The translations under genes and the position numbers were made by a program. A DNA stretch of 64,000 nucleotides, taken from positions 22,173 through 86,172 of the forward strand of contig JAIXMX010000005.1 of assembly GCA_020328155.1 (NCBI GenBank), written 5' to 3'. Source of the DNA: Candidatus Endomicrobiellum agilis. Lineage in GTDB: Bacteria > Elusimicrobiota > Endomicrobiia > Endomicrobiales > Endomicrobiaceae. Shown piece after piece: positions 18,060 through 27,955 of this stretch. Positions within the stretch are counted from its first letter, which is position 1; every line of letters begins with the position of its first letter. The notes below the pieces were generated by a model that searched no databases, was not told the DNA's origin, and saw only the letters and a program-made list of their open reading frames with translations.

Positions 18060-19034
18060 ATGGATATTGATATTACAAAATATTCTAAAGAAATAAAAGA
18101 TAAATTGATAAGAATGCTTCAATCGTGTAATTTAAATTTTTTAGTAGGTTCTGGGTGTTCTACTCCCGATATTGAATTATTAGGCGATATTGAACAAGAA
18201 ATTAATAATAAATTGAAGGAAGCTGGTGGAAAGGAAGAAGCTGAAAACCGGTTGAATAAATTTAAAGAAAAAATCTTAAATGCTCATAAGGATTTAAATA
18301 ATAAGCTTGAAACTGTTGAAGAATACCGGAAATTTTTGGACATGCTTTCAGAAATTTTACATAAAAGATCTAATATAAATATTCATAAAAAAGCTAATAT
18401 TTTTACCACAAATTACGATTTGTTTATTGAACAAGCCGCTAATAATATAAACGCTATATTAAATGATGGATTTGAAAGAAATGTTAATTTAAAAAACTTG
18501 TTTAAGTTTTCAACAAATACATTTTTTAATACCACTTATAATAACGGGCAGTTATATAATTATGAGTTTGAGATTCCAAAAATCAATCTTTTTAAATTGC
18601 ATGGCTCAGTGTCTTGGAAGTTAAAAAAAATAGATGATGACGATGTTATAATATTTTCCGATGGAGATAAATATGAATACGATACTGATTTTGTGAGTAT
18701 CATGCCAAGCAATGATAAATTTGAGCAAACTGTCATAAAACATATTATTTACGATTTAATTAGAATGTATGCAAACGAGATAGAAAAAGAAAACACGCTT
18801 CTAATCTCGTTAGGTTTTTCTTTTGAAGATAAACATCTTTTAGATATTACGCGCAGGGGGCTAAAGAACAGTACTCTCAATTTAGTTATCTTTTGCTATG
18901 ATGAAAAAGCATTTGAAAGTTTTAAAAGTAAATTTCAGAATTTTGACAACGTGTCGTTAATACATCGTACCGGAGAGGAATTAAGCTTCAAGGGATTCAA
19001 CAAACTTTTAACGGAAATAATAAATGGAATATAA
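18060..19034 (+). CDS. SIR2-domain protein of a SIR2-HerA defence pair
   Basis: A 324-residue SIR2_2-type protein. The nucleotide-binding start is NFLVGSGCS (26-34). The conserved TTNYD (N118) and KLHGS (H181) match the catalytic Asn and His of sirtuin-type NAD hydrolases, and ISLGFSFEDKH is the late SIR2_2 motif. The ATG is preceded by GAGAGGGA. The stop overlaps the start of the HerA gene by 11 bases, so translation is coupled. In characterised SIR2-HerA systems the pair forms a large complex that depletes NAD+ or degrades nucleic acid on phage infection; NADase activity here is inferred from the intact Asn and His. Confidence 0.88.
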   Translation: MDIDITKYSKEIKDKLIRMLQSCNLNFLVGSGCSTPDIELLGDIEQEINNKLKEAGGKEEAENRLNKFKEKILNAHKDLNNKLETVEEYRKFLDMLSEILHKRSNINIHKKANIFTTNYDLFIEQAANNINAILNDGFERNVNLKNLFKFSTNTFFNTTYNNGQLYNYEFEIPKINLFKLHGSVSWKLKKIDDDDVIIFSDGDKYEYDTDFVSIMPSNDKFEQTVIKHIIYDLIRMYANEIEKENTLLISLGFSFEDKHLLDITRRGLKNSTLNLVIFCYDEKAFESFKSKFQNFDNVSLIHRTGEELSFKGFNKLLTEIINGI

Positions 19035-20853
19035 AGAATTAATAGAAAAAGCCGTATTAAAAATAGGGAATGTCGTAGAAATTAACGGCAAAAAGGTTTT
19101 TATCGTCGTCGATAAAAATAAAAATTCACCTGATTTATTGTTTAACGGCGATGTTATAAAAAATGTAGCGGTTGGCAATCATATAGAAATTCAAAAAGGT
19201 TTTGTAAGTCTCATTGGAATTGTCGATTCTGAAAAAATTTTTTCAGATGAGGAAAAAAAGCATTTTGAAGGGAAAAAAGTTGAGAGAATATTAGAAGTTT
19301 CTATAGTCGGTTATATTGTGAAAAATCGCTTTAAGGGAGGTACAAAAGAAGCTCCTCTAATTGGCAATGAAGCGTTTATACTGTCAAAGGAAAAGAAAGA
19401 AATTGTTTATAATTTCATAGGTGGTAACGAACTGTCTATTAATATAGCTAAATCGCATATTGATGATGCTCCAATAAAATTACCTGTTGATAACTTGTTC
19501 AACAGCCATATAGCCGTTTTTGGCAATACTGGGAGCGGAAAGTCAAACACTGTAGCTTCTTTATATCAAAGCTTAATAAGTTCATTAGTTAGAAAAAATG
19601 AGAAATCTTTTAAAGAAAGTTCAAAGTTTATTATATTTGACTTTAATGGCGAATATATAGGAAAAGATTGTATAACTAAAAACAAACATTCGTATAATTT
19701 ATCTACGCATAAGGTGGAAGACGTCGATAAAATTCCGTTAAAAACCACAGATATGCTTGATGTAGAAATGTTTTCTATTTTGTCCAATGCGACAGAAAAA
19801 ACTCAAAGACCGTTTATTTCCGGAGTAGTTAGGTTTTATAATCGTGTTTTTAAAAAAGAAAAACCAATTGATTATTTTAAGGGTATATTAAAAGCTCGAA
19901 TAAAAGATATATTTCGTTTGAGAGATATTAAAGCCGGTCTGTTGCTAGATTACGCAAGTGAGATTTTATTTGATGAAAACAATTTTGATGAAAACAATAT
20001 AGAAGGTGCTAAATCTGACATTATTTGGCATTGTACATATAAAGGGTTTTATTCCAGCGATGATGAAAAACACGTGCTTCTTGCCACTGACGAATCTATT
20101 GAAAAAACTAAAATATACAAGACTGTTAATGATTTCAAGTTCAGCAACAGTTTTATTGAAAAAATAATAAGTTTTATGTACTTACAATTGATACAACAAG
20201 TTCTTAGCAATAGGGCTAATAATGAGCATATCGCTCCTCTAATTAATAGAATAAAGTCTAAAAAAAATGATATTGAAAAAGCAGATATTTTTTTGGAAAA
20301 AAATTTTATCGTTATTAATATGCGCGACGCCAATTTAGATATGAAAAAGACTATTCCTCTTTTGCTAGCAAAAAAAGTATATTCCGAGCATAAAAAAAAT
20401 AATAAGGGAACGTTAACAATTATTATAGATGAAGCTCATAACATATTATCTAATCAATCGTTTAGGGAATCTGAAGATTGGAAGGATTTTAGGTTAGAAA
20501 CTTTTGAAGAGATAATAAAAGAAGGCAGAAAATTTGGAGTTTTTCTAACTATAGCGAGCCAGCGTCCAAGCGATATTTCCGAGACAATAATTTCGCAAGC
20601 GCATAATTATTTTATTCATAAACTTGTAAATCACGAGGACATTGAGGCTATATCTAACGCAGTGTCGTATATAGATAGATTGTCGTTAGGCTCAATACCA
20701 ACTTTAGAAGTTGGAACTTGTATATTTAGCGGTACTGCCGCGCAGTTGCCATTAAAAATAAATATTGTTGAATTAGATGAAAAACAAAAGCCTCAGAGCA
20801 ATACGATAAAGTATCGGGATCTTATACAAAACAATCCTTTGAAACAAGAATAA
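19024..20853 (+). CDS. herA: HerA-type ATPase/helicase of a SIR2-HerA pair
   Basis: A 609-residue HerA/FtsK-superfamily ATPase. An N-terminal HAS-barrel-like region (about 10-125) precedes Walker A GNTGSGKS (167-174), FIIFDFNGEY, Walker B TIIIDEAHN, and a late SQRPSDIS segment with the arginine expected for hexamer ATP hydrolysis. HerA proteins form hexameric rings on double-stranded DNA. The 11-base overlap with the SIR2 gene and shared direction mark it as the partner of that protein. No nurA nuclease gene is nearby, which argues for defence rather than archaeal-type end resection. No inactivating change is visible. Confidence 0.9.
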   Translation: MEYKELIEKAVLKIGNVVEINGKKVFIVVDKNKNSPDLLFNGDVIKNVAVGNHIEIQKGFVSLIGIVDSEKIFSDEEKKHFEGKKVERILEVSIVGYIVKNRFKGGTKEAPLIGNEAFILSKEKKEIVYNFIGGNELSINIAKSHIDDAPIKLPVDNLFNSHIAVFGNTGSGKSNTVASLYQSLISSLVRKNEKSFKESSKFIIFDFNGEYIGKDCITKNKHSYNLSTHKVEDVDKIPLKTTDMLDVEMFSILSNATEKTQRPFISGVVRFYNRVFKKEKPIDYFKGILKARIKDIFRLRDIKAGLLLDYASEILFDENNFDENNIEGAKSDIIWHCTYKGFYSSDDEKHVLLATDESIEKTKIYKTVNDFKFSNSFIEKIISFMYLQLIQQVLSNRANNEHIAPLINRIKSKKNDIEKADIFLEKNFIVINMRDANLDMKKTIPLLLAKKVYSEHKKNNKGTLTIIIDEAHNILSNQSFRESEDWKDFRLETFEEIIKEGRKFGVFLTIASQRPSDISETIISQAHNYFIHKLVNHEDIEAISNAVSYIDRLSLGSIPTLEVGTCIFSGTAAQLPLKINIVELDEKQKPQSNTIKYRDLIQNNPLKQE

Positions 20854-21019
20854 TATCAGTGATTTTATAGCTTAAATTAATTTTGCATTTCTCTTTTTTA
20901 GGGCAAGCGTTTTACTTTTTCAATACTTTTGCACTTGAAAAAAAACGTCAAATTAATTGTATATTCAACGGTTGCAAACATTTGAGTTAAGATAAAACTT
21001 TTAGTAAAATTACTTCATT

Positions 21020-23647
21020 ATGGATAAATTATCATCGGAAATCAGATCGGAATTTTTAAGATTTTTTAAGAATAACGGATGTGTCGTCGTCCCGTCGGAT
21101 TCGCTTATTCCCGCCGGGGATAAAACACTGCTTTTTACTTCTGCGGGAATGGTGCAGTTCAAACAGCATTTTCTTGGACAGAGCAAAGATTCTTTTACAA
21201 AAGCGGCAAGCTGCCAGAAATGTTTCAGAACGTCTGACATCGAACAAGTGGGAACGACAGCAAGGCATCTTACGTTTTTTGAAATGCTCGGAAATTTTTC
21301 TTTCGGCGATTATTTTAAAAAAGAAGCCGCCGCGTGGGCGTGGGAATTTTTAACAAAAAATATGTCGCTGCCTAAGGACAAACTGTATATAACCGTTTAC
21401 AAAGACGATGACGAAGCAGCTGAAATCTGGAAGGTAATCGCTCCGTCAAATAGAATTATAAGGATGAACGAAGAAACGAATTTTTGGAATATGGGCGATG
21501 TGGGTCCGTGCGGTCCGTGTTCAGAAATTTTAATAGATTTGGGTCGTGAAACGGGTTGCGGCAGTTCTGCATGCAGTCCGTCCTGCAGCTGCGGCAGATA
21601 TCTTGAGATATGGAATCTTGTGTTTACGCAGTTTGACAGACAGTCCGACGGTTCGCTTAGAAATCTTCCCAAAAAAAACATTGACACGGGTATGGGACTC
21701 GAAAGACTAATTGCGGCGACAAACGGCAAAAAGAATGTTTTTGACACCGATTTGTTTATGCCAATTATAGAAAGCGCCGCGGAGATTTTAAAGATAAAAA
21801 ATGAAGGCAAAGATATGCCGAAGCTCAGAATGATTGCGGATCATTCAAGAGCGGCAACCTTTTTAATTTCAGACGGAATACTGCCGTCAAACGAAGGAAG
21901 AGGATACGTTTTAAGAAGAATTTTAAGAAGAGCTTTAAGACAGGGAAAATTTTACGGATACGGCAGACCGTTTATAAACGAGATTGTTTTGCCTGTATTT
22001 AAAATTATGGAATCTGCGTATCCGGAACTTTCCTCAAAGTTAAGCAGCATACGATACGTTATCAAAACTGAAGAAGAAAAGTTTTTAGAAACGCTCGAAT
22101 CGGGTTCTGAAATGCTTTCCGGCATTATAAGCTCTTATAAATCTAAAGGACTAAATGTTGTCGGCGGCAAAGATGTTTTTAAACTTTACGACACTTACGG
22201 ATTTCCGCACGATTTAACAAAGGAGATTGCCTCTGAAAACGGGCTGGGGATTGACGAAGACGGATTTAAATCCGAACAGAAAACAGCGCGGGAGAAATCG
22301 CGCGCCGCATGGGGCGGATCGGGTGAAAAAGACATGACTTTTTATTCAATACTGCGCAAAAAAACAGGCGACACAGCGTTTGCGGGATATGACGATTACG
22401 TAAGCGAAGGCAGAGTCCTAGCTTTGATAAAAACCGACAAAGAAGTCGGCGAATTAAGAGCCGGCGAAAGCGGCGGGATTATACTTTCTCAGACTTCTTT
22501 TTATGCGCAGTCCGGCGGACAAGACGCCGATAAAGGAAAAATAGCAAACGGTTCTTTTGAAAGCGACGTTGAAGACGTTCTCAAACCTGTGGGAAATTTG
22601 TTTGTGCATAAAGTAAAAATTTTAAAAGGTCTTGTGAAAATTGGCGATACGGTATCGGCGATAATTGACGTTGAACGCAGAATGCAGATTGCAAGACACC
22701 ACACGACCGCGCACTTGCTTCATAAAGCGCTCCGCGAGACTTTCGGCGAACATATAGCTCAGGCGGGATCTTTGGTGGCAAGAGATTATTTCCGTTTTGA
22801 TTTTACGCACTTTTCCGCAGTTAAAAAGAACGATTTAATCGGGTTAGAGAAAAAAGTTAATTGTATTATAAGATCGAATTTAGAAGTGCGTATTAAAACT
22901 ATGGCGGCTGCGGAAGCGCGAAGCGCCGGAGCAATAGCGCTGTTTGGCGAAAAGTACGGCGAAGAGGTAAGGACTGTTTCTGTAAAAAATAAAGATGGAA
23001 ACGGCAATTACTCAATGGAACTGTGCGGAGGGACGCATGTCGGAAGAACAGGCGATATAGGTATTTTTAAAATTACGGCAGAATCGTCTATTGCCGCAGG
23101 AATAAGGCGTATAGAAGCAGTTGCCGGCGTCGCCGCAGAAAATTATATTTTAAACGAAGAAGCTGCAACTGTTATGACTGCAGAAATATTGAACGTTGCG
23201 AAAGAAGAGCTTATAAATAAAGCGCGGAAATTCGTTATTGATTATAAAAAACTTGAAAGCGAACTCGGCTCGTTAAGAAGCAGTCAGATATTAGATAAAA
23301 TAGATTCTTATGCTAAAGACATCAAATGTGTCAATGGAATAAATTTTTTATCCGCCATGGTCGGCGAAACGGATGTAAAATCGCTGAGAAATATATCCGA
23401 TCAATTAAAAGAGAAATTGAAATCTGTCGTATTATTAATAGTTTCAAAAAACGAAAGCAAAGCGTTTTTTATAGTGTCTGCTACGCTGGACTGTGTAAGA
23501 AAAGGGGTCGATGCGGGTAAAATAGCGAAAGCTTTCGCCGCGACTATAAACGGTTCGGGTGGAGGAAAACCTGATTTTGCTCAAGGCGGATCAAAAGATT
23601 TGTCAAATTTAAGCAACGCCATAAAAAACGCGCAGGAATTATTATGA
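21020..23647 (+). CDS. alaS: alanyl-tRNA synthetase
   Basis: An 875-residue enzyme charging tRNA-Ala. The class II core is at the N-terminus (FTSAGMVQFKQHFLG, GDVGPCGPCSEI, GLERL). The editing domain has the zinc ligands HTTAHLLH and CGGTHVGRTGD, and the C-terminal oligomerisation domain ends GGGKPDFAQGG. The length is normal. A four-cysteine insertion (CGSSACSPSCSC) follows the GPCGPCSEI motif, as in many bacterial AlaRS. The start ATG has no obvious Shine-Dalgarno sequence. A core gene between the defence island and the hexuronate operon. Confidence 0.97.
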   Translation: MDKLSSEIRSEFLRFFKNNGCVVVPSDSLIPAGDKTLLFTSAGMVQFKQHFLGQSKDSFTKAASCQKCFRTSDIEQVGTTARHLTFFEMLGNFSFGDYFKKEAAAWAWEFLTKNMSLPKDKLYITVYKDDDEAAEIWKVIAPSNRIIRMNEETNFWNMGDVGPCGPCSEILIDLGRETGCGSSACSPSCSCGRYLEIWNLVFTQFDRQSDGSLRNLPKKNIDTGMGLERLIAATNGKKNVFDTDLFMPIIESAAEILKIKNEGKDMPKLRMIADHSRAATFLISDGILPSNEGRGYVLRRILRRALRQGKFYGYGRPFINEIVLPVFKIMESAYPELSSKLSSIRYVIKTEEEKFLETLESGSEMLSGIISSYKSKGLNVVGGKDVFKLYDTYGFPHDLTKEIASENGLGIDEDGFKSEQKTAREKSRAAWGGSGEKDMTFYSILRKKTGDTAFAGYDDYVSEGRVLALIKTDKEVGELRAGESGGIILSQTSFYAQSGGQDADKGKIANGSFESDVEDVLKPVGNLFVHKVKILKGLVKIGDTVSAIIDVERRMQIARHHTTAHLLHKALRETFGEHIAQAGSLVARDYFRFDFTHFSAVKKNDLIGLEKKVNCIIRSNLEVRIKTMAAAEARSAGAIALFGEKYGEEVRTVSVKNKDGNGNYSMELCGGTHVGRTGDIGIFKITAESSIAAGIRRIEAVAGVAAENYILNEEAATVMTAEILNVAKEELINKARKFVIDYKKLESELGSLRSSQILDKIDSYAKDIKCVNGINFLSAMVGETDVKSLRNISDQLKEKLKSVVLLIVSKNESKAFFIVSATLDCVRKGVDAGKIAKAFAATINGSGGGKPDFAQGGSKDLSNLSNAIKNAQELL

Positions 23648-24220
23648 TGTTCTTTTTTTTGAAATATCACAAGCTTTTATACTTCAGCTATCGACGGCTC
23701 GTCAAGAGTTGTTCTCAACTTTCTCTTATCAAAGAAATCTCTCTCTCTAAAATACTCCCGTTTTTTTAATACGCGGGATCATTCCTTCTGCTTTAATTTT
23801 TACAGAATCCCTAATAAAAGAAAATTTCGCTTGTCTTTTTATGCGCCGCTCACAGACGGCGAAGATAATTCTCTGATTTGTTGCTTTTCTTTTTTTCCAG
23901 TCAACCATCCGCTCCAATCCAGATAGTCGTCGATAAAGCACTTTGGTTGTCTCGTCAACATTAATTTACGCGTTCATTATTTTCTGCGGAGGCGGACTGG
24001 TTAGAAGATTTCGGATTTCGGATTTTGGTTTTCAGTTTCAGTTTTACAGCAACAGATGACGACGACAGCAATAAAAATTAAAGTTTCTAATACTGCAAAT
24101 TTATTTGGCATAAAAAGTCAGCTACAAAGCCTCTCATTGAGATATTTGCCACAGAAAAAAATTCTCTGCTATCTGCGCATACTTGCTCCCATTATTGTTG
24201 CCATAAAGACAATAGCGCCT
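23648..24220. other. gene-free gap with decayed traces
   Basis: No gene is supported. A minus-strand open stretch at 23747-23941 has a basic, Arg/Lys-rich translation without a start signal or recognisable family, and may be an eroded gene end. No intrinsic terminator for alaS or exuT is obvious. Confidence 0.3.
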
Positions 24221-25642
24221 CTACAAGTCTGTTATAGGTTTAAACTTGGGGACAAGTAGTTTCATTACGCACCACGCTAGCAAATAAGCGACTGCGCAGA
24301 AAGCAAACATTATAGTGTATCCCGTTTCAATATGTCCAAGCGCGCTATAATGATCAAACAGCCAGCCGCCTGCTTTAGAAATAATTACGCCGCTGATACT
24401 GCCCGCCGTGCTTCCAATACCGATTACCGAAGCCACAACTTTTTTGGGAAACATATCCGATACCGTAGTAAAAATATTAGCCGACCATGCCTGATGCGCC
24501 GACGTGCCGATTCCTATTAGCACAATAGGCCACCAATAGCTGATACTGCTCAGCGGCTGTGCCAACAGCACCACAAGAGGACAAAGCGCTATAACAATCA
24601 TAGCCAACATGCGGGCAGGGTACATATTCATACCTTTGTTGACAAAATAAGTGGGCAGCCATCCTCCGCCTACGCTGCCAACCATAGTCATAGTGTAAAC
24701 CACCGCAAGGGGCAGCATTAACTGCGTGCCTGTCATACCATAGTACGATTTAAGAAAAACCGGAAGCCAAAACAGAAAAAACCACCAAACGCAGTCCGTA
24801 AGAAATTTGCCCGCGACGAAAGACCATGTCTGTCTGTACCCGAGAAGACGGAACCAGCGGACTTTATTTTTATCGTTTTCGTCATCTTCGGCGTTGTTCT
24901 TTTCAACGCTCTCTTCTTGCGTATCGCTATGAATATAATCATATTCGGCTTTGTTTATTTTTCCTTTTTTCAAAAGTTTTTCCGGACTGTCATAATAGAA
25001 TTTCCAAAAGACCAGCCATAAAAATCCCGTTAAACCCACTAAGATAAACGCGTATTCCCAACCGAAATATTCCGCTATCAGCGGCACGCTAAGCGGCGCG
25101 ATGACCGCTCCGATATTAGCGCCAGAATTGAAGATGCCCGTTGAAAGCGACCGTTCTTTTTTAGGAAACCATTCCGCCGTCGTTTTAATAGCCGAAGGGA
25201 AATTTCCAGATTCGCCCGCGCCCAGCACAATACGCGCGAATATAAAGCCTATTACGGACGCGGGCATTGCGAAGCCAAGTGCAGAGAACAAAGGCGACAA
25301 AGCGCCGCCTATGTGGTTTGCAAAAGCATGTATTATCGCCCCTATTGACCACAATACCAACGCCCATGAATATCCTTTTTTAGTGCCGAGCCAGTCTATA
25401 AACCTGCCTGCAAAAAGCAGCGCTACGGCGTAACAAAGCTGAAAGGCTGAAGTGATATTGGCATAATCGCTGTAGGTCCAGTGAAACTTCTCCGACAAAT
25501 ACGGTTGTAGCAGGCTTAACACCTGTCTGTCTACATAATTTATAGTGGTGGCAAAAAAGAGTAACATACAGATAATCCATCTGTAATTAGTCGCTTTTTG
25601 ATTGATTGTATTGGCAGCGGAAAAAGTTTCATTTTGTGCCAT
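24221..25642 (-). CDS. exuT: hexuronate transporter, MFS
   Basis: A 473-residue inner-membrane transporter of the anion:cation symporter branch of the MFS. It begins with WIICMLLFFATTINYVDRQVLSLLQPYL, shown here in parts: the INYVDRQ motif in helix 1 and GRFIDWLGTKKGY between helices 2 and 3 are typical of ExuT-like glucuronate/galacturonate importers. About twelve hydrophobic segments follow, with a long cytoplasmic loop in the middle. A good AGGAG precedes the ATG at 25642. It is the last gene of the hexuronate operon, so uptake and breakdown are expressed together. Confidence 0.9.
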   Translation of the reverse strand: MAQNETFSAANTINQKATNYRWIICMLLFFATTINYVDRQVLSLLQPYLSEKFHWTYSDYANITSAFQLCYAVALLFAGRFIDWLGTKKGYSWALVLWSIGAIIHAFANHIGGALSPLFSALGFAMPASVIGFIFARIVLGAGESGNFPSAIKTTAEWFPKKERSLSTGIFNSGANIGAVIAPLSVPLIAEYFGWEYAFILVGLTGFLWLVFWKFYYDSPEKLLKKGKINKAEYDYIHSDTQEESVEKNNAEDDENDKNKVRWFRLLGYRQTWSFVAGKFLTDCVWWFFLFWLPVFLKSYYGMTGTQLMLPLAVVYTMTMVGSVGGGWLPTYFVNKGMNMYPARMLAMIVIALCPLVVLLAQPLSSISYWWPIVLIGIGTSAHQAWSANIFTTVSDMFPKKVVASVIGIGSTAGSISGVIISKAGGWLFDHYSALGHIETGYTIMFAFCAVAYLLAWCVMKLLVPKFKPITDL

Positions 25643-25695
25643 TGACGATTCTCCTGTTAAAATTTCTTTTGCTCGCGTAACGCGATGTCAGGAAA

Positions 25696-27102
25696 TTAGA
25701 GATTAAATTTAAAATAACGAACGGCGTTATCATAAGAAATGTCCGAAACTATTTTGGAAAGCATTTTGATGTCGTACGGATATTCGCCGTTTTCAACCCA
25801 GCCGCCTATCAAATCGCATAGAATGCGTCTGAAATATTCGTGTCTTGTGTAAGATAGGAAACTGCGTGAATCGGTAAGCATGCCGATAAAATTGCTTAAA
25901 ATACCCAAATTGGCGAGAGAAGTGAGCTGTTCAATTATGCCGGTTTTGTGATCGTTGAACCACCATGCGGCGCCCTGCTGCACTTTGCTTAAAGCCGAAT
26001 CGTTTTGGAAGCAGCCCAGCACGGTGCCTATGACGGCGTTGTCGTTGGGATTAAGGCTGTATATTATCGTCCGCGGAAGTCGTCCGGAAGAGTCAAGAGC
26101 GTCGAGAAAGTCCGCCATTTGCGCGCCGGAGGCAAAATTATCTATGCAATCATGTCCGGTGTCCGGTCCGAGTTTATCAAACACGAGCGTGTTATTATTG
26201 CGTTTGCAGCCGTAGTGCAGTTCCATGACAAGGTCGTTTTTGAAATATTCCTCACCTGCAAAAATCATAAAAGCGGTTTTATATTTCAGTTCCTCCTCTT
26301 TGGTAAGCACGCCTCCGCTTAGTCTTTTGCTAAATATTAGTTCCTGTTCTTTTTCGGAAGAAGGGACATACGTAATGTACTCAAGGGCATGATCTGTCGC
26401 GCGACAGCCTAAAGAAATAAAAAACTCCAGTCTTCTTTGGAAAGCTTCTTTCAGCGCTGAAAAAGAGTTGATATTGATGTTGCTTATTCGCGAAAGACGG
26501 ATGATGTAATCCATAAAGCCGGGTTTTTCTATGTTCAGCGCTTTGTCTGGACGCCACGCCGGAAGAACCTGCACGTCAAAAGATTTATCTTCTTTAATTT
26601 TTTTGTGCCATTCAAGATTGTCGACTGGATCATCCGTAGTGCATATCAGCGTAACGCCGGACTGCTTTATCATGCCGCGCGCTGACATGGATTTCTCTTC
26701 AAGTTTTTTGTTGCACAGCGTCCATACTTCCTCTGCGGTTTCGCTGTTTAAAACGCCTTCATAGCCAAAATATCTTCTGAGTTCGAGATGGCTCCAATGA
26801 TAGAGAGGATTTCCTATCGCTCTTTCAAGAGTTTCCGCCCATTTTTGGAATTTTTCTCTATCAGGAGCGTTGCCGGTGATATACTTCTCTTCTACGCCGT
26901 TGGAGCGCAGCTGCCGCCATTTATAGTGGTCTCCGCCAAGCCATACCTGACTTATATTTTCAAACTGTCTGTCCTGCGCGATTTCCTTAGGGTCAATATG
27001 GCAATGATAGTCCAATACGGGTTTTTTTTCCGCGTGTTTATGGAAAAGCTCTTTTGCCGTTTCCGTAGAAAGTAAAAAATCTTTATCAAGAAAATTTTTC
27101 AT
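25696..27102 (-). CDS. uxaC: glucuronate isomerase
   Basis: A 468-residue uronate isomerase, which converts glucuronate to fructuronate (and galacturonate to tagaturonate) in the cytoplasm. Family motifs are clear: the metal-binding LDYHCHIDPKEIA near residue 35, NPLYHWSHLELRRYFG, and TTDDPVDNLEWH. The length equals the E. coli enzyme. The frame is open 26 codons further upstream, but the ATG at 27102 is chosen because GGAG lies 9 bases before it and family similarity starts there. It lies between the SDR reductase and the transporter on the same strand. Confidence 0.95.
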   Translation of the reverse strand: MKNFLDKDFLLSTETAKELFHKHAEKKPVLDYHCHIDPKEIAQDRQFENISQVWLGGDHYKWRQLRSNGVEEKYITGNAPDREKFQKWAETLERAIGNPLYHWSHLELRRYFGYEGVLNSETAEEVWTLCNKKLEEKSMSARGMIKQSGVTLICTTDDPVDNLEWHKKIKEDKSFDVQVLPAWRPDKALNIEKPGFMDYIIRLSRISNININSFSALKEAFQRRLEFFISLGCRATDHALEYITYVPSSEKEQELIFSKRLSGGVLTKEEELKYKTAFMIFAGEEYFKNDLVMELHYGCKRNNNTLVFDKLGPDTGHDCIDNFASGAQMADFLDALDSSGRLPRTIIYSLNPNDNAVIGTVLGCFQNDSALSKVQQGAAWWFNDHKTGIIEQLTSLANLGILSNFIGMLTDSRSFLSYTRHEYFRRILCDLIGGWVENGEYPYDIKMLSKIVSDISYDNAVRYFKFNL

Positions 27103-27121
27103 AATTTTACTCCGTTTATTT

Positions 27122-27955
27122 TTACACGCCTGAATACGCCTGAAATCCTCCGTCCACCGCAATAATGCTGCCTGTGACAAAGCCTGATGCGTCTTCGTCG
27201 CAAAGCCATGAAAGCACGCCGAATAAATCGCGCGGTTCGCCGAAACGCTTCATGGGCGTATTGGCAATAACTTTATTGGATCTGGGAGTGAGCGAACCGT
27301 CGGGATTTGTTAAAAGCGCTCTGTTTTGATTTGTCAAGAAAAATCCGGGCGCTACGGCGTTTACGCGCAGTCCGTGTTCCGCAAAATGCACCGCGAGCCA
27401 TTTTGTATAATTGTCAATCGCCGCTTTTGCCGCAGCGTAACCGAGAACTTTTGTCATCGGAGTTTGCGCCGCCATGCTTGAAAAGTTTATAATCGTGGCG
27501 CCTTTTACGCCGAGCATGCGTTTTGCGAAAATTTGCGTGACGAGAAACGTTCCAAGAAAATTTACCGCGAAAACTTTTTCTACTTCTTTTGAATCCAAAT
27601 CAAAAAAGGAACAGACGTCCGGGTTATTTAAATCTTCAGGTTTGAAAATTTCGTTTGTGGTATTGGCGTTGGGCATATTGCCGCCGGCGCCATTTATAAG
27701 GATGTGGTACTGCCCGAAATCTCTATATATCTGTTCTTCCGTTTTGGCAAGATTTTCTTTATCAAGCACGTCGCAAGCGTACGCTTTTGCAGCGCCGCCT
27801 GCAGAGTTGATTTCGTCCGCGGTATGCCGGGCGTGTTTAATATCCCTACTTAAAGCGGCTATTTTGACGCCTTTTGAAGCTAATTCTTTTGCGTAAGCGC
27901 TGAGCAACACGCCGCCGGCGCCGGTTATGACAGCCACCTTTTTGTTCCACTCCAT
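27122..27955 (-). CDS. uxuB: SDR-type fructuronate reductase (D-mannonate oxidoreductase)
   Basis: A 277-residue short-chain dehydrogenase that should reduce fructuronate to mannonate with NAD(P)H. The Rossmann start is VAVITGAGGVLLSAYAKELA. Compared with the usual TGxxxGxG of SDRs, the second glycine is Val (as in this subfamily) and the last is Leu, which is unusual. The NGAGGN, Ser and YAAAK catalytic residues and the VTGSIIAVDGGF end are intact. This is the SDR form of the step, not the longer E. coli UxuB. The start overlaps the end of uxuA by 31 bases, so the two are translationally coupled. Confidence 0.85.
   Translation of the reverse strand: MEWNKKVAVITGAGGVLLSAYAKELASKGVKIAALSRDIKHARHTADEINSAGGAAKAYACDVLDKENLAKTEEQIYRDFGQYHILINGAGGNMPNANTTNEIFKPEDLNNPDVCSFFDLDSKEVEKVFAVNFLGTFLVTQIFAKRMLGVKGATIINFSSMAAQTPMTKVLGYAAAKAAIDNYTKWLAVHFAEHGLRVNAVAPGFFLTNQNRALLTNPDGSLTPRSNKVIANTPMKRFGEPRDLFGVLSWLCDEDASGFVTGSIIAVDGGFQAYSGV

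Noticed and set aside
23747..23941. 64-codon minus-strand frame after alaS as a gene
   Set aside because: Basic low-information translation, no start signal, no family; probably eroded sequence.
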